The notes under the pieces: generated by a model
Told to the model about the DNA's origin: nothing
What the model saw: only the letters and a program-made list of their open reading frames with translations
The model's database searches: none
Translations under genes and position numbers: made by a program
NCBI GenBank assembly: GCA_913056415.1
Contig: CAJXNA010000025.1
Coordinates: forward strand, 1 to 13,289
DNA length: 13,289 nt
Source of the DNA: an uncultured Chloroflexota bacterium
GTDB lineage: Bacteria; Chloroflexota; Dehalococcoidia; SM23-28-2; RBG-16-64-32
Reading direction: 5' to 3'
Shown: positions 1 through 6,147 of the stretch, in pieces
Position numbering within the stretch: position 1 is the stretch's first letter
How the letters are laid out: the number at the start of each line of letters is the position of its first letter

Positions 1-210
1 ACTGAACAGATTACAATCAGAGAATCGCGTGGAATGAGCAGCGCATCTGCCGAAGTTTATGCGGCTGAGGCAGTGACAGATGACACACGCACTATCACGG
101 AGGTGCGTATCAACACCAGATGGACTAAACAGTATCTTACTGCGGAGGACGACCCAGTATTGACAAAGCTCTGGGACAATGACGACGACGCCATCTTCGA
201 CACAATGTAG
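1..210 (+). CDS. Antitoxin-like small protein (5' partial), partner of the PemK-type toxin
   Basis: This frame is open from the first base to a TAG at 208-210. The longest visible reading is 69 codons, and an in-frame ATG at 34 would give a 58-residue protein. No convincing ribosome site precedes that ATG, so the gene probably starts left of the window. The C-terminus ends in a Trp-Asp-Asn run followed by acidic residues and Ala-Ile-Phe-Asp (LWDNDDDAIFDTM). Such a tail, as I recall, is common on small antitoxins encoded directly upstream of PemK/MazF toxins. The gene overlaps the toxin start at 179 by 32 bases in another frame, which implies coupled translation. The family of its DNA-binding part is not visible. 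The antitoxin role is inferred mainly from position, size, overlap and the acidic tail. Confidence 0.6.
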   Translation, partial: TEQITIRESRGMSSASAEVYAAEAVTDDTRTITEVRINTRWTKQYLTAEDDPVLTKLWDNDDDAIFDTM

Positions 211-535
211 CCCTGGCGATGTCTTCCTAGTCCCATTCAAGTTCGCTGACACCGACGAGCTTAAGCCAAGGCCAGCGGTCGTAGTCAGCGTACCCGCGTT
301 TCAGGCCAGTCGCGCAGATGCTATCATGCTGGCTTTGACTACAAGGCCCGGCCGCACGTATTTCGGTGATTGTCCGATAGAGGACTGGCGACTCGCAGGC
401 TTGCCCAAGCCGAGCACAGCCAAGGGCGTACTTCGGACGATAGATCGGTCGCTGATTCAACGACGCCTTGGTTTATTGAGTGCCGCTGACAAGCAGCGCG
501 TTCAAGATAGTCTGCGCGCTATTCTAGGACTCTAA
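179..535 (+). CDS. PemK/MazF-family endoribonuclease toxin
   Basis: The 118-residue protein has the length and layout of PemK/MazF toxins. An N-terminal GDVFLVPFKF strand (residues 13-22) is followed by the KPRPAVVVS strand (29-37), a central IMLALTT segment (49-55), and a C-terminal STAKGVLRTIDRSLIQRRLG region (79-98) that matches the family's usual ending. Members of this family fold as small SH3-like barrels, dimerise and cleave mRNA at short motifs unless bound by the antitoxin. The ATG at 179 lies inside the upstream antitoxin-like gene, as is typical of such pairs. Base composition of this stretch is lower in GC than the rest of the window, consistent with recent acquisition. The gene ends 23 bases before the convergent gmk, and I see no terminator between them. 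Confidence 0.82.
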   Translation: MTTTPSSTQCSPGDVFLVPFKFADTDELKPRPAVVVSVPAFQASRADAIMLALTTRPGRTYFGDCPIEDWRLAGLPKPSTAKGVLRTIDRSLIQRRLGLLSAADKQRVQDSLRAILGL

Positions 536-558
536 CGGGGAACCTATAATCGCCACGG

Positions 559-1158
559 CTACAGCCGCACGGGCTCGCGGCCCTTGCGGACACGCTCGGC
601 GGCGAGGATGCGCTCGATGGCGTCCACGCAGGCGTTGAGGTCGTCGTTCACGAGCGTGTGGTCGAACTCCTCGGCGGCGGCCATCTCGTCGCGGGCGGTG
701 CGCAGGCGGATGTCGAGCTGCGCGGGGCTGTCGGTGGCGCGGGAGCGGAGGCGCCACTCCAGCTCGTCCCAGGAGGGCGGCAGGAGGAATACCGTCACCG
801 CACCGGGACAGACGGACTTGATGTAGCGGGCGCCCTGTATGTCGGTGCGCATCACCACGTCCTTGCCGGCGGCGAGCGCCTCGCGGATGGGGGGCTTGGG
901 AACGCCGTAGCGGTAGTCGTAGACGGTGGCGTTCTCAAGGAACTCGCCCTTCGCCAGCATCTCGTCATACTGCTGGTCGGAGAGGAAGAAGTAGTCCACG
1001 CCATCGGTCTCCTCCGGACGAGAGGGACGGGTGGTGGCGGTGACGGTGAAGTGGTAGGGGCGGTTGAGCGACTTGAGGCGGCTGAGGAGGGAATCCTTAC
1101 CTACGCCGGAGGGGCCGGTGATGACGGCGAGGAGGGGAGCGGGGCCTGCCGCTGCCAT
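559..1158 (-). CDS. gmk: Guanylate kinase
   Basis: Guanylate kinase converts GMP plus ATP to GDP plus ADP in the cytoplasm. The 199-residue product has the usual size. Visible elements are the P-loop GPSGVGKD (residues 15-22), the GMP-binding TTRPSRP segment (42-48), the DGVDYFF stretch (52-58), the RYG element (83-85), the lid arginines in RLRSRATD (136-143) and NDDL (171-174). The Ser/Thr that normally follows the P-loop lysine is Asp22, with Ser23 next. The ATG at 1158 was chosen because the family begins just before the P-loop. A longer frame reaching 1275 only overlaps the RemA-like gene. The gene sits 8 bases after the RemA-like stop, last in a minus-strand operon. No clear Shine-Dalgarno is visible. 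Confidence 0.95.
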   Translation of the reverse strand: MAAAGPAPLLAVITGPSGVGKDSLLSRLKSLNRPYHFTVTATTRPSRPEETDGVDYFFLSDQQYDEMLAKGEFLENATVYDYRYGVPKPPIREALAAGKDVVMRTDIQGARYIKSVCPGAVTVFLLPPSWDELEWRLRSRATDSPAQLDIRLRTARDEMAAAEEFDHTLVNDDLNACVDAIERILAAERVRKGREPVRL

Positions 1159-1166
1159 GTGAGGGG

Positions 1167-1433
1167 CTAGTCGCTGAGGGGTTGGGCGCCGCGGGCGGTG
1201 GCGACGCGGCCGGCGATCGCCTCCGGCGTGATGGCGATGAGGATGATGGCGCCCGTATCGGTGAAGATGGCGCATTTGGTGCGGCGGCCGCTGGTGATGT
1301 CCACGATCACTCCTCTCTTCTTGCCTTCCCGTATCAGGCGCTGTATCGGCGCCGAGCCGGGGGAGACGATAGCGACCACCCGGTTAAGAGCGATGTAGTT
1401 CCCGAAGCCCACGTGGATGAGATCAGTGTCCAA
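1167..1433 (-). CDS. RemA-like regulator (DUF370 family)
   Basis: This 88-residue protein matches the RemA/DUF370 family along its length: IHVGFGNYIALNR (residues 6-18), AIVSPGSAPIQRLI (21-34), DITSGRRTK (45-53) and a C-terminal ITPEAIAGR (68-76). In Bacillus subtilis RemA is a ring-forming DNA-binding activator of biofilm matrix genes. Residues reported as important there (Arg18, Pro29 and Arg50/Arg51) are present at the same positions here. The start is TTG at 1433, supported by the family N-terminus, and an AGGA sits just upstream on the coding strand. It begins 5 bases after the aroA stop and ends 8 bases before gmk. RemA next to gmk is a recurrent arrangement in Firmicutes. What it regulates here is unknown. 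Confidence 0.88.
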   Translation of the reverse strand: MDTDLIHVGFGNYIALNRVVAIVSPGSAPIQRLIREGKKRGVIVDITSGRRTKCAIFTDTGAIILIAITPEAIAGRVATARGAQPLSD

Positions 1434-1438
1434 CGGTC

Positions 1439-2752
1439 CTACCCCTTAGCGGCGGCAGCCCGCCGACCCGACAATAGGTCGAGATCGCGCCAGAACCAGG
1501 GGTATGATACCGCAACGACGCCCGCGCTGCGAATTACGGTCTCCCCGCGGGCCAGGACACCGGCTAAGGCCAGCATGATGGCAATGCGGTGGTCACCGTG
1601 GGTGGAGACGGCCGCGCCCTGAAGGCGGCGGACCGGCCGGATGCGCAGGCCGTCCGGGAACTCCTCGATATCGGCGCCCAGACGGCGCAGCTCGCGGGCG
1701 GTGGAACGAATGCGGTCGGACTCCTTGACCCTGAGCTCGGCGGCGTCGCGGATGACCGTCTCGCCGCTGGCGAAGCAGGCAGCGAGCGCAATCAGCGGCA
1801 GTTCGTCGATGGCGCGGGGCACGAGGTCACCCTCGATCACGGCGCCGCGGAGGCGAGAGGAGCGCACGCTGATGTCCGCCACGGGCTCCGGGCCCCAGGT
1901 ACGCTGCTCCTCCAGGGTAATGTCGGCACCCATGAGGCGAAGGGCATCCAGCACGCCAGAGCGCGTGGGGTTGACGCCGACGCCCTGTATCCGGAGATGG
2001 GCGTCTGGATGGCAGGCGGCGAGAACCAGCCAAGCAGCGGCGGCCGAGATATCGCCCGGCACGCGCAGGCTCAGGGGCTGAAGGTCGCGCGCCAGGGGCC
2101 GGACCCGCACCTGCCCGTCGCCGAAATCGAGGTCGGCGCCCATCGCCTGGAGCATGCGCTCAGTGTGGTCGCGGCTGGCGGCGGGTTCCTCGATGACGGT
2201 CTCGCCGTGAGCGTAGAGTGCGGCCAGGGTGAGGGCGGACTTGACCTGGGCGGAGGCGACTGGCGAACGGTTGCGGATGCCTTTCAGGGGACGCCCGTTG
2301 ATGGCCAGCGGCGCCCTGGTGTCACCTTGCCGACCGGAGATGTCGGCGTCCATGAGACGCAGTGGCTGAATGACGCGGGCCATGGGACGGGAGAGGAGGG
2401 AACGGTCGCCGGTGAGGACGGAGAAGAACGGCTGTGGGACGAGAAGGCCCGCCAGCAGCCGGATGGAGGTGCCGGAGTTCCGGCAGTCCAAGACGCGATC
2501 GCTCTCGGACAGGCCGTGGCGGCCGCGGCCGCGGATACTGAGGGTAGTCTCGTCCAGCCAGCGCCAGTGGACACCCAGGCTACGCAGGCAGCGCAGCGTG
2601 GCCAGGCAGTCAGCGGAGCGCTGGAAGCCCTGGACCACAGCCTCGCCGCCGGCGATGGCGTTAAAGATGGCGGCGCGATGAGAGATCGACTTATCGCCGG
2701 GGAGGTCGATCGTGCCGCGGAGTGTGCGGACGGGACGGACAAGGCGCTGCAC
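1439..2752 (-). CDS. aroA: 3-phosphoshikimate 1-carboxyvinyltransferase (EPSP synthase), class II type
   Basis: The enzyme joins shikimate-3-phosphate and phosphoenolpyruvate to make EPSP, the sixth step of the shikimate pathway. The 437-residue protein carries GDKSISHR (residues 19-26), NSGTSIRLL (92-100), TGDRSLLSRPM (114-124), DELPL (316-320), LRVKESDRI (340-348) and HGDHRIA (385-391), all expected in an active enzyme. It also has the four motifs used to define class II enzymes: GDKS (19-22), SAQVK (167-171), RDHTE (194-198) and NPTR (261-264). Class II enzymes are often naturally less sensitive to glyphosate. The start is GTG at 2752, 6 bases after the tyrA stop, placing Met1 at the usual distance from GDK. 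It is followed 5 bases later by the RemA-like gene, so it is surely within an operon. Confidence 0.96.
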   Translation of the reverse strand: MQRLVRPVRTLRGTIDLPGDKSISHRAAIFNAIAGGEAVVQGFQRSADCLATLRCLRSLGVHWRWLDETTLSIRGRGRHGLSESDRVLDCRNSGTSIRLLAGLLVPQPFFSVLTGDRSLLSRPMARVIQPLRLMDADISGRQGDTRAPLAINGRPLKGIRNRSPVASAQVKSALTLAALYAHGETVIEEPAASRDHTERMLQAMGADLDFGDGQVRVRPLARDLQPLSLRVPGDISAAAAWLVLAACHPDAHLRIQGVGVNPTRSGVLDALRLMGADITLEEQRTWGPEPVADISVRSSRLRGAVIEGDLVPRAIDELPLIALAACFASGETVIRDAAELRVKESDRIRSTARELRRLGADIEEFPDGLRIRPVRRLQGAAVSTHGDHRIAIMLALAGVLARGETVIRSAGVVAVSYPWFWRDLDLLSGRRAAAAKG

Positions 2753-2758
2753 CGCAGC

Positions 2759-3898
2759 TCACCCGCGGTCCTTCTCTTTGCTTTCTTCTGAGTTCCGGCG
2801 CTCTTTCTTCTTTTCGAGCTTGTCCAGATCGCGCCGAATGTCCTCAGCTATGCGCTCAGCGCGGCTGGGCTTGCCTTCGGCCCCAGTGGACCCGGCTTCC
2901 CTCATGAGGCCCGGCAGCTCGCGAACCTTCTTCACACGCTCGCTGACCCAACCGCCCATGAGGGATTTCATCATGTCCTGGCGCACGTCCGCCGGCTCCT
3001 CCCCCTCCAGGCGCCGCGGGTGCGGCTCGGCTAGGAAGCTGTCGCGGTCGATCTGGACCCGGGCGAACGTCTCCAGCAGCTCCTCGGTGTCGCCCTGAAG
3101 CAGGCCGCGGTAGCGCTGGAGCTCTTCCACCATGCGGTCGAGCCAGTGGACGGCGGCGTCGCGGTTGGTGAGGAAGATGTCGTGGCTCATCCGGGGGTCG
3201 CCGGAGGCGAGGCGGGTGACGTCGCGGAAGCCGGATGAGGCCATGGGAGCGAGGTCGTTCCAGGCGGGGCTGGCGCGCAGCAGGGAGAACAGGGCGGCGG
3301 AGAGCAGCAGGGGCAGGTGGCTGACGGCGGCCGCGTACTGGTCGTGCTCCTTGGGTTCCATGTACAACGGCTCGGCGCCCACCAGCGTTACCATGCCGGC
3401 GACGGAGCGCACGGCGTCCTCATGTGCGTTTACGGCAGGACAGAGGCAGTAGGCGCGGCCGCGGAAGAGGCCCGCCTCCGCGCTATCGATTCCCGGCGTA
3501 TCTTTACCGGCCATCGGGTGTCCGCCGACGAAGCTTACCGAGGGCGGGAGGAGCTCGGCGGCCCACTCCACTATCCGCTCCTTGGTGCTGCCGGTATCGG
3601 TGACCACACAGCCGTCCGGCAGGTCGGGAGCGATCTGCTGCATCACCTCGCGTACGGCGAGGACGGGCGTGGCGATAATGACCATACCGGCCCGCTCCAC
3701 CGCCCTGGGCAGGTTGTGCTCAGCCCGGTCGATGGCGCCCATCTTGCGGGCTTTGTTGGCGGCGCCGCGGGCCCGATCGTGGCCGACGATCTCCGTGCCC
3801 GGGAGGCCGGCCGCCTTCATCGCCAGCCCCAGGGAGCCACCGATAAGGCCGAGGCCGATTATGGTGATACGTTTGCGTTCCTGGTCTTCTTTCGTCAC
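2759..3898 (-). CDS. tyrA: Prephenate dehydrogenase with charged C-terminal extension
   Basis: This enzyme oxidatively decarboxylates prephenate (or arogenate) with NAD(P) on the way to tyrosine. The N-terminal Rossmann fold shows GLGLIGGSLG (residues 15-24) and TDTGSTK (100-106). The catalytic domain shows GGHPMAGKD (125-133), HDQYAAAVSHLPL (185-197) and FRDVTRLASGDP (224-235), all typical of the TyrA family. The family's core ends near residue 285. The remaining ~90 residues are rich in Lys, Glu, Arg and Asp and end in a predicted coiled or disordered tail, with no ACT domain recognisable. The start is GTG at 3898, fitting the short lead before the Rossmann motif. No Shine-Dalgarno is obvious. 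The gene is 41 bases downstream of the M50 gene and 6 bases ahead of aroA. Substrate choice between prephenate and arogenate cannot be told. Confidence 0.93.
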   Translation of the reverse strand: MTKEDQERKRITIIGLGLIGGSLGLAMKAAGLPGTEIVGHDRARGAANKARKMGAIDRAEHNLPRAVERAGMVIIATPVLAVREVMQQIAPDLPDGCVVTDTGSTKERIVEWAAELLPPSVSFVGGHPMAGKDTPGIDSAEAGLFRGRAYCLCPAVNAHEDAVRSVAGMVTLVGAEPLYMEPKEHDQYAAAVSHLPLLLSAALFSLLRASPAWNDLAPMASSGFRDVTRLASGDPRMSHDIFLTNRDAAVHWLDRMVEELQRYRGLLQGDTEELLETFARVQIDRDSFLAEPHPRRLEGEEPADVRQDMMKSLMGGWVSERVKKVRELPGLMREAGSTGAEGKPSRAERIAEDIRRDLDKLEKKKERRNSEESKEKDRG

Positions 3899-3939
3899 GG
3901 CGTCAGCTTAGCACGAGGCGCGGAGCGCGAAAAGCGCCG

Positions 3940-4680
3940 CTAACCGAATACGTCTTCGTCTATGCCGGCGAACAGGCGGGCGAGGACGTTGATGATGGGG
4001 CTCATAACCTCGAACAGGACGCCGAACTGGCCGCCGGTCAGGAACGGCAGGGCGATGAGGGCGATGAGGATGAAGAAGCCGTAGCGGTTCTGGAACTGCA
4101 TGTAGGAGTGGGTAGCCTGGTCGGTGAGGAAGGCGGGGATGACGCGGTGGCCGTCGAGCGGGAAGATGGGAAGGAGGTTGAATACGCCCAGAATGATACT
4201 GATCAGGACGATGGCGCTCAGGTACAGCCCCAGGTACTCGTCGAAGCCAAAGCCAACGAAAAGGAAGCGGTCGAGGACGGCGAAGTTGAAGGGCGACAGC
4301 CAGGGCACCAGGCCGAGCTGGAGGGGGAGGCCGGCCAAGGTAGCGACGAGGAAGTTGGAGACCGGCCCGGCGCCGGCGACGATCGCCATCATCGCCTTGG
4401 GGTTGCGAGACACGTTGGGGTTCACCGGCACCGGTTTACCCCAACCGAATCCAACCAGGAACAGGAAGATGGTGCCGGCGGGGTCCAGGTGGGCCAGCGG
4501 GTTGAGCGTTACGCGACCACGGCTACGGGGCAGGCTATCGCCCATGCTATCGGCTATGTAGGCGTGAGAGAACTCGTGGAAGGAGATGCCGACGACGAGA
4601 GCGGTGACCAGGGCTCCGAAGAAGATGAGAGCGGCGAGAGGATCGTTGTCTAACCGGTCAAGGTAGCGGAAGAAGAGCAT
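3940..4680 (-). CDS. Site-2-protease-like M50 family membrane metallopeptidase
   Basis: This 246-residue protein is strongly hydrophobic, with about five or six membrane segments. The first contains the zinc site HEFSH (residues 35-39, catalytic Glu36). A later one carries NLLPIFPLDG (168-177), whose Asp supplies the third zinc ligand. GAGPVSN (103-109) lies in the usual intermediate loop. This is the compact, PDZ-lacking branch of M50, close to Rhomboid-neighbour/YwhC-type proteins, which cleave transmembrane substrates within the membrane. The substrate is unknown. The ATG at 4680 is preceded by no Shine-Dalgarno. A TATCAT box lies only 9 bases upstream, suggesting a nearly leaderless message. 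It is the first gene of the minus-strand run that continues with tyrA, aroA, the RemA-like gene and gmk. Confidence 0.92.
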   Translation of the reverse strand: MLFFRYLDRLDNDPLAALIFFGALVTALVVGISFHEFSHAYIADSMGDSLPRSRGRVTLNPLAHLDPAGTIFLFLVGFGWGKPVPVNPNVSRNPKAMMAIVAGAGPVSNFLVATLAGLPLQLGLVPWLSPFNFAVLDRFLFVGFGFDEYLGLYLSAIVLISIILGVFNLLPIFPLDGHRVIPAFLTDQATHSYMQFQNRYGFFILIALIALPFLTGGQFGVLFEVMSPIINVLARLFAGIDEDVFG

Positions 4681-4689
4681 TCGCAGTTC

Positions 4690-4695
4690 ATGATA
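4690..4695 (-). promoter_or_regulatory. Candidate -10 box for the M50-tyrA-aroA-remA-gmk operon
   Basis: On the minus strand the hexamer TATCAT ends 9 bases before the M50 ATG. No good -35 hexamer stands 17 bases upstream. If used, transcription would start within about three bases of the start codon, consistent with the missing Shine-Dalgarno. Confidence 0.3.
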
Positions 4696-4698
4696 GCA

Positions 4699-4708
4699 CG
4701 TAGCTACG
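4699..4708. promoter_or_regulatory. Perfect 10-bp palindrome in the divergent intergenic region
   Basis: CGTAGCTACG is its own reverse complement. It lies between the two divergent promoters, overlapping the place where a -35 element of the plus-strand gene would be. It could be an operator for a dimeric repressor, but a 10-bp palindrome can also arise by chance. Confidence 0.25.
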
Positions 4709-4723
4709 GTTGACAGACGGATA

Positions 4724-4729
4724 TATAAT
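4724..4729 (+). promoter_or_regulatory. Candidate -10 box for the 448-residue protein gene
   Basis: A consensus TATAAT stands 44 bases before the ATG at 4774, predicting transcription from about position 4736. A TTGACA lies upstream at 4710-4715, but only 8 bases separate the two, so it cannot be the matching -35 element. A normally spaced -35 would fall at 4701-4706 and is a poor match. Confidence 0.45.
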
Positions 4730-4738
4730 CGATTCGCA

Positions 4739-4755
4739 CCCCGCCAGTGGCGGGG
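4739..4755 (+). other. GC-only hairpin in the 5' leader
   Basis: CCCCGCC-AGT-GGCGGGG forms a perfect 7-bp stem with a 3-base loop. With transcription beginning near 4736 it would sit at the extreme 5' end of the message, and it ends 5 bases before the GAGGAGG ribosome site (4761-4767). Such 5'-terminal stems can stabilise messages, and that role here is inference. Confidence 0.5.
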
Positions 4756-4773
4756 GCCTAGAGGAGGGCCACC

Positions 4774-6120
4774 ATGACCAGCAAGCGAAGTCCGGTAGCG
4801 GAGCCGGTCGTAAGCATCGAGGCGGCGCAGAAGGCCTGGAGCTACTCCCTGTTCGACGCGATCTTCCAGCGTCGCGCCCGCCGCTTCCCTCTGGGAGCCG
4901 AGATGCCTGCGGGGGTAGCGCCGTTCAAGTCAGACAAGGAGCCGATCCCGCTGGACGAGATCGAGGAGGCGATGCTGGTGATGGCCGGGACCGGCATCAG
5001 CGGCCTCAACCTGTCTGACCTGCCGTTTAACGATCAGGCCGGCAGCAACTGGTGCGGCAATACGATGATCCAGTTCGTGGGACGCACCTACGCCAGCGCC
5101 TGCGGCTCCCACGGCACGGAGCTGTTCTTCACCAACGACGAGGGCACCTACCTGGTGCAGATGCGCGACAAGCTCCCCGCCCAGATGCAGGAGTTCGAAT
5201 CGCCGGATGACCGTGAGAAGATAGTGCAGGCGTTCCGCGCCAACACCGTGAAGCTGTCCAACGGCCGTCTGCCCATCCCGATGGAGGAGCCGGTGACCCT
5301 CCCCTTCAACCAGTGGAACGCCAACAAGCCGGGCACCACACTGTTCATGCCTGTGAGCGACGTCACCTGGGAGTACATCAACGCGCTCATGCTGATGCTG
5401 GACGCACCCAACTGCGCCTACGTCTACGACGATATGAACGGCAACGCCGAGCCGCTGAAGAAGTACGCCGATGCCGGCCACCTGGACCGCAGCCGCGCCT
5501 ACCCTCTCTCCGGCTACGAGATGGGGATGTACTCGGCGATATCAGGCGTGGAGCAGGCGATCATGCTCCAGAACATGTACCTGGCGCTCCAGGCGATGGG
5601 GCTGGGAGGCTGGATCTTCAGCTCATCCGTAGGAGCGGCGGTGATGCCGATGATGGGGTTCCGGATGCATATGGCGTCCCAGCCTGAGGGGCCGTTCAAG
5701 CCGCTGGACTCGTCTTCGCCGGGACGGCCGGTGGTGGTGGGGCTGGACGGACTGTTTGAGTCGTACTGCCCGCCCTACTACCCGGACATGGCGAAGGCGG
5801 TGCAGGCGGTGTGGGACGCGAAATGGGGCTCCGGTGGCATCTACAAGGAGGAGGGCGGCCCCGCCCCGTTGCGCGACCGCCAATCGCTGGACAGGGTCGT
5901 CGCCAAGACGCCGGAGTGGTGCCTGGAGGCGACGAAGGATCTGTGCACTTACATCTGGGACACGTACGGCCGCTTCCCGGCGCTGTCAGACCCGATGGTG
6001 ATGAGCATCTGGTTCCAGGCGCACCACCTGGAGACGGAGTTCTACGACCAGTACTACCAGCCCGGCGCCTACCACGAGACGATCCGCAACCATATGGGCG
6101 TCTGGCATAGCGCCCGCTAG
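4774..6120 (+). CDS. Uncharacterised 448-residue protein, faintly nitroreductase-like
   Basis: I do not recognise a named family with confidence. The protein is soluble-looking, with no signal peptide or membrane helix. Residues 24-78 (a SLFDAIFQRRARRFPLG stretch, then IPLDEIEEAMLVMAGTGISG) recall the N-terminus of FMN-dependent nitroreductases, where an Arg-rich segment precedes a helix. Residues 256-281 (AISGVEQAIMLQNMYLALQAMGLGGW) recall their later helix that packs near the flavin. The central part is unlike that family, and the C-terminus is rich in aromatic and His residues (413-445). The total length is about twice a normal nitroreductase. The start is well supported: GAGGAGG at 4761-4767 lies 6 bases before the ATG. 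The gene stands alone, divergent from the M50 operon and ending 27 bases before the convergent BON gene. An oxidoreductase role is a guess. Confidence 0.85.
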   Translation: MTSKRSPVAEPVVSIEAAQKAWSYSLFDAIFQRRARRFPLGAEMPAGVAPFKSDKEPIPLDEIEEAMLVMAGTGISGLNLSDLPFNDQAGSNWCGNTMIQFVGRTYASACGSHGTELFFTNDEGTYLVQMRDKLPAQMQEFESPDDREKIVQAFRANTVKLSNGRLPIPMEEPVTLPFNQWNANKPGTTLFMPVSDVTWEYINALMLMLDAPNCAYVYDDMNGNAEPLKKYADAGHLDRSRAYPLSGYEMGMYSAISGVEQAIMLQNMYLALQAMGLGGWIFSSSVGAAVMPMMGFRMHMASQPEGPFKPLDSSSPGRPVVVGLDGLFESYCPPYYPDMAKAVQAVWDAKWGSGGIYKEEGGPAPLRDRQSLDRVVAKTPEWCLEATKDLCTYIWDTYGRFPALSDPMVMSIWFQAHHLETEFYDQYYQPGAYHETIRNHMGVWHSAR

Positions 6121-6147
6121 GCGCGAAGGCAGCAGGGCAGACGGGGG

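Noticed and set aside
1159..1275. Upstream extension of gmk
   Set aside because: His/Arg-rich and entirely within the RemA-like gene. The kinase begins just before its P-loop at 1158.
1589..2791. A 400-codon open frame on the plus strand opposite aroA
   Set aside because: It mirrors the well-supported aroA frame, is Gly/Ala/Asp-rich with no recognisable motif, and is a GC-driven antisense shadow.
4710..4729. TTGACA and TATAAT read as one sigma-70 promoter
   Set aside because: Only 8 bases separate them, and a functional pair needs about 16-18.
6110..6124. GCGCC-N5-GGCGC hairpin as terminator of the 448-residue protein gene
   Set aside because: Only a 5-bp stem, overlapping the stop codon and with no T-run.
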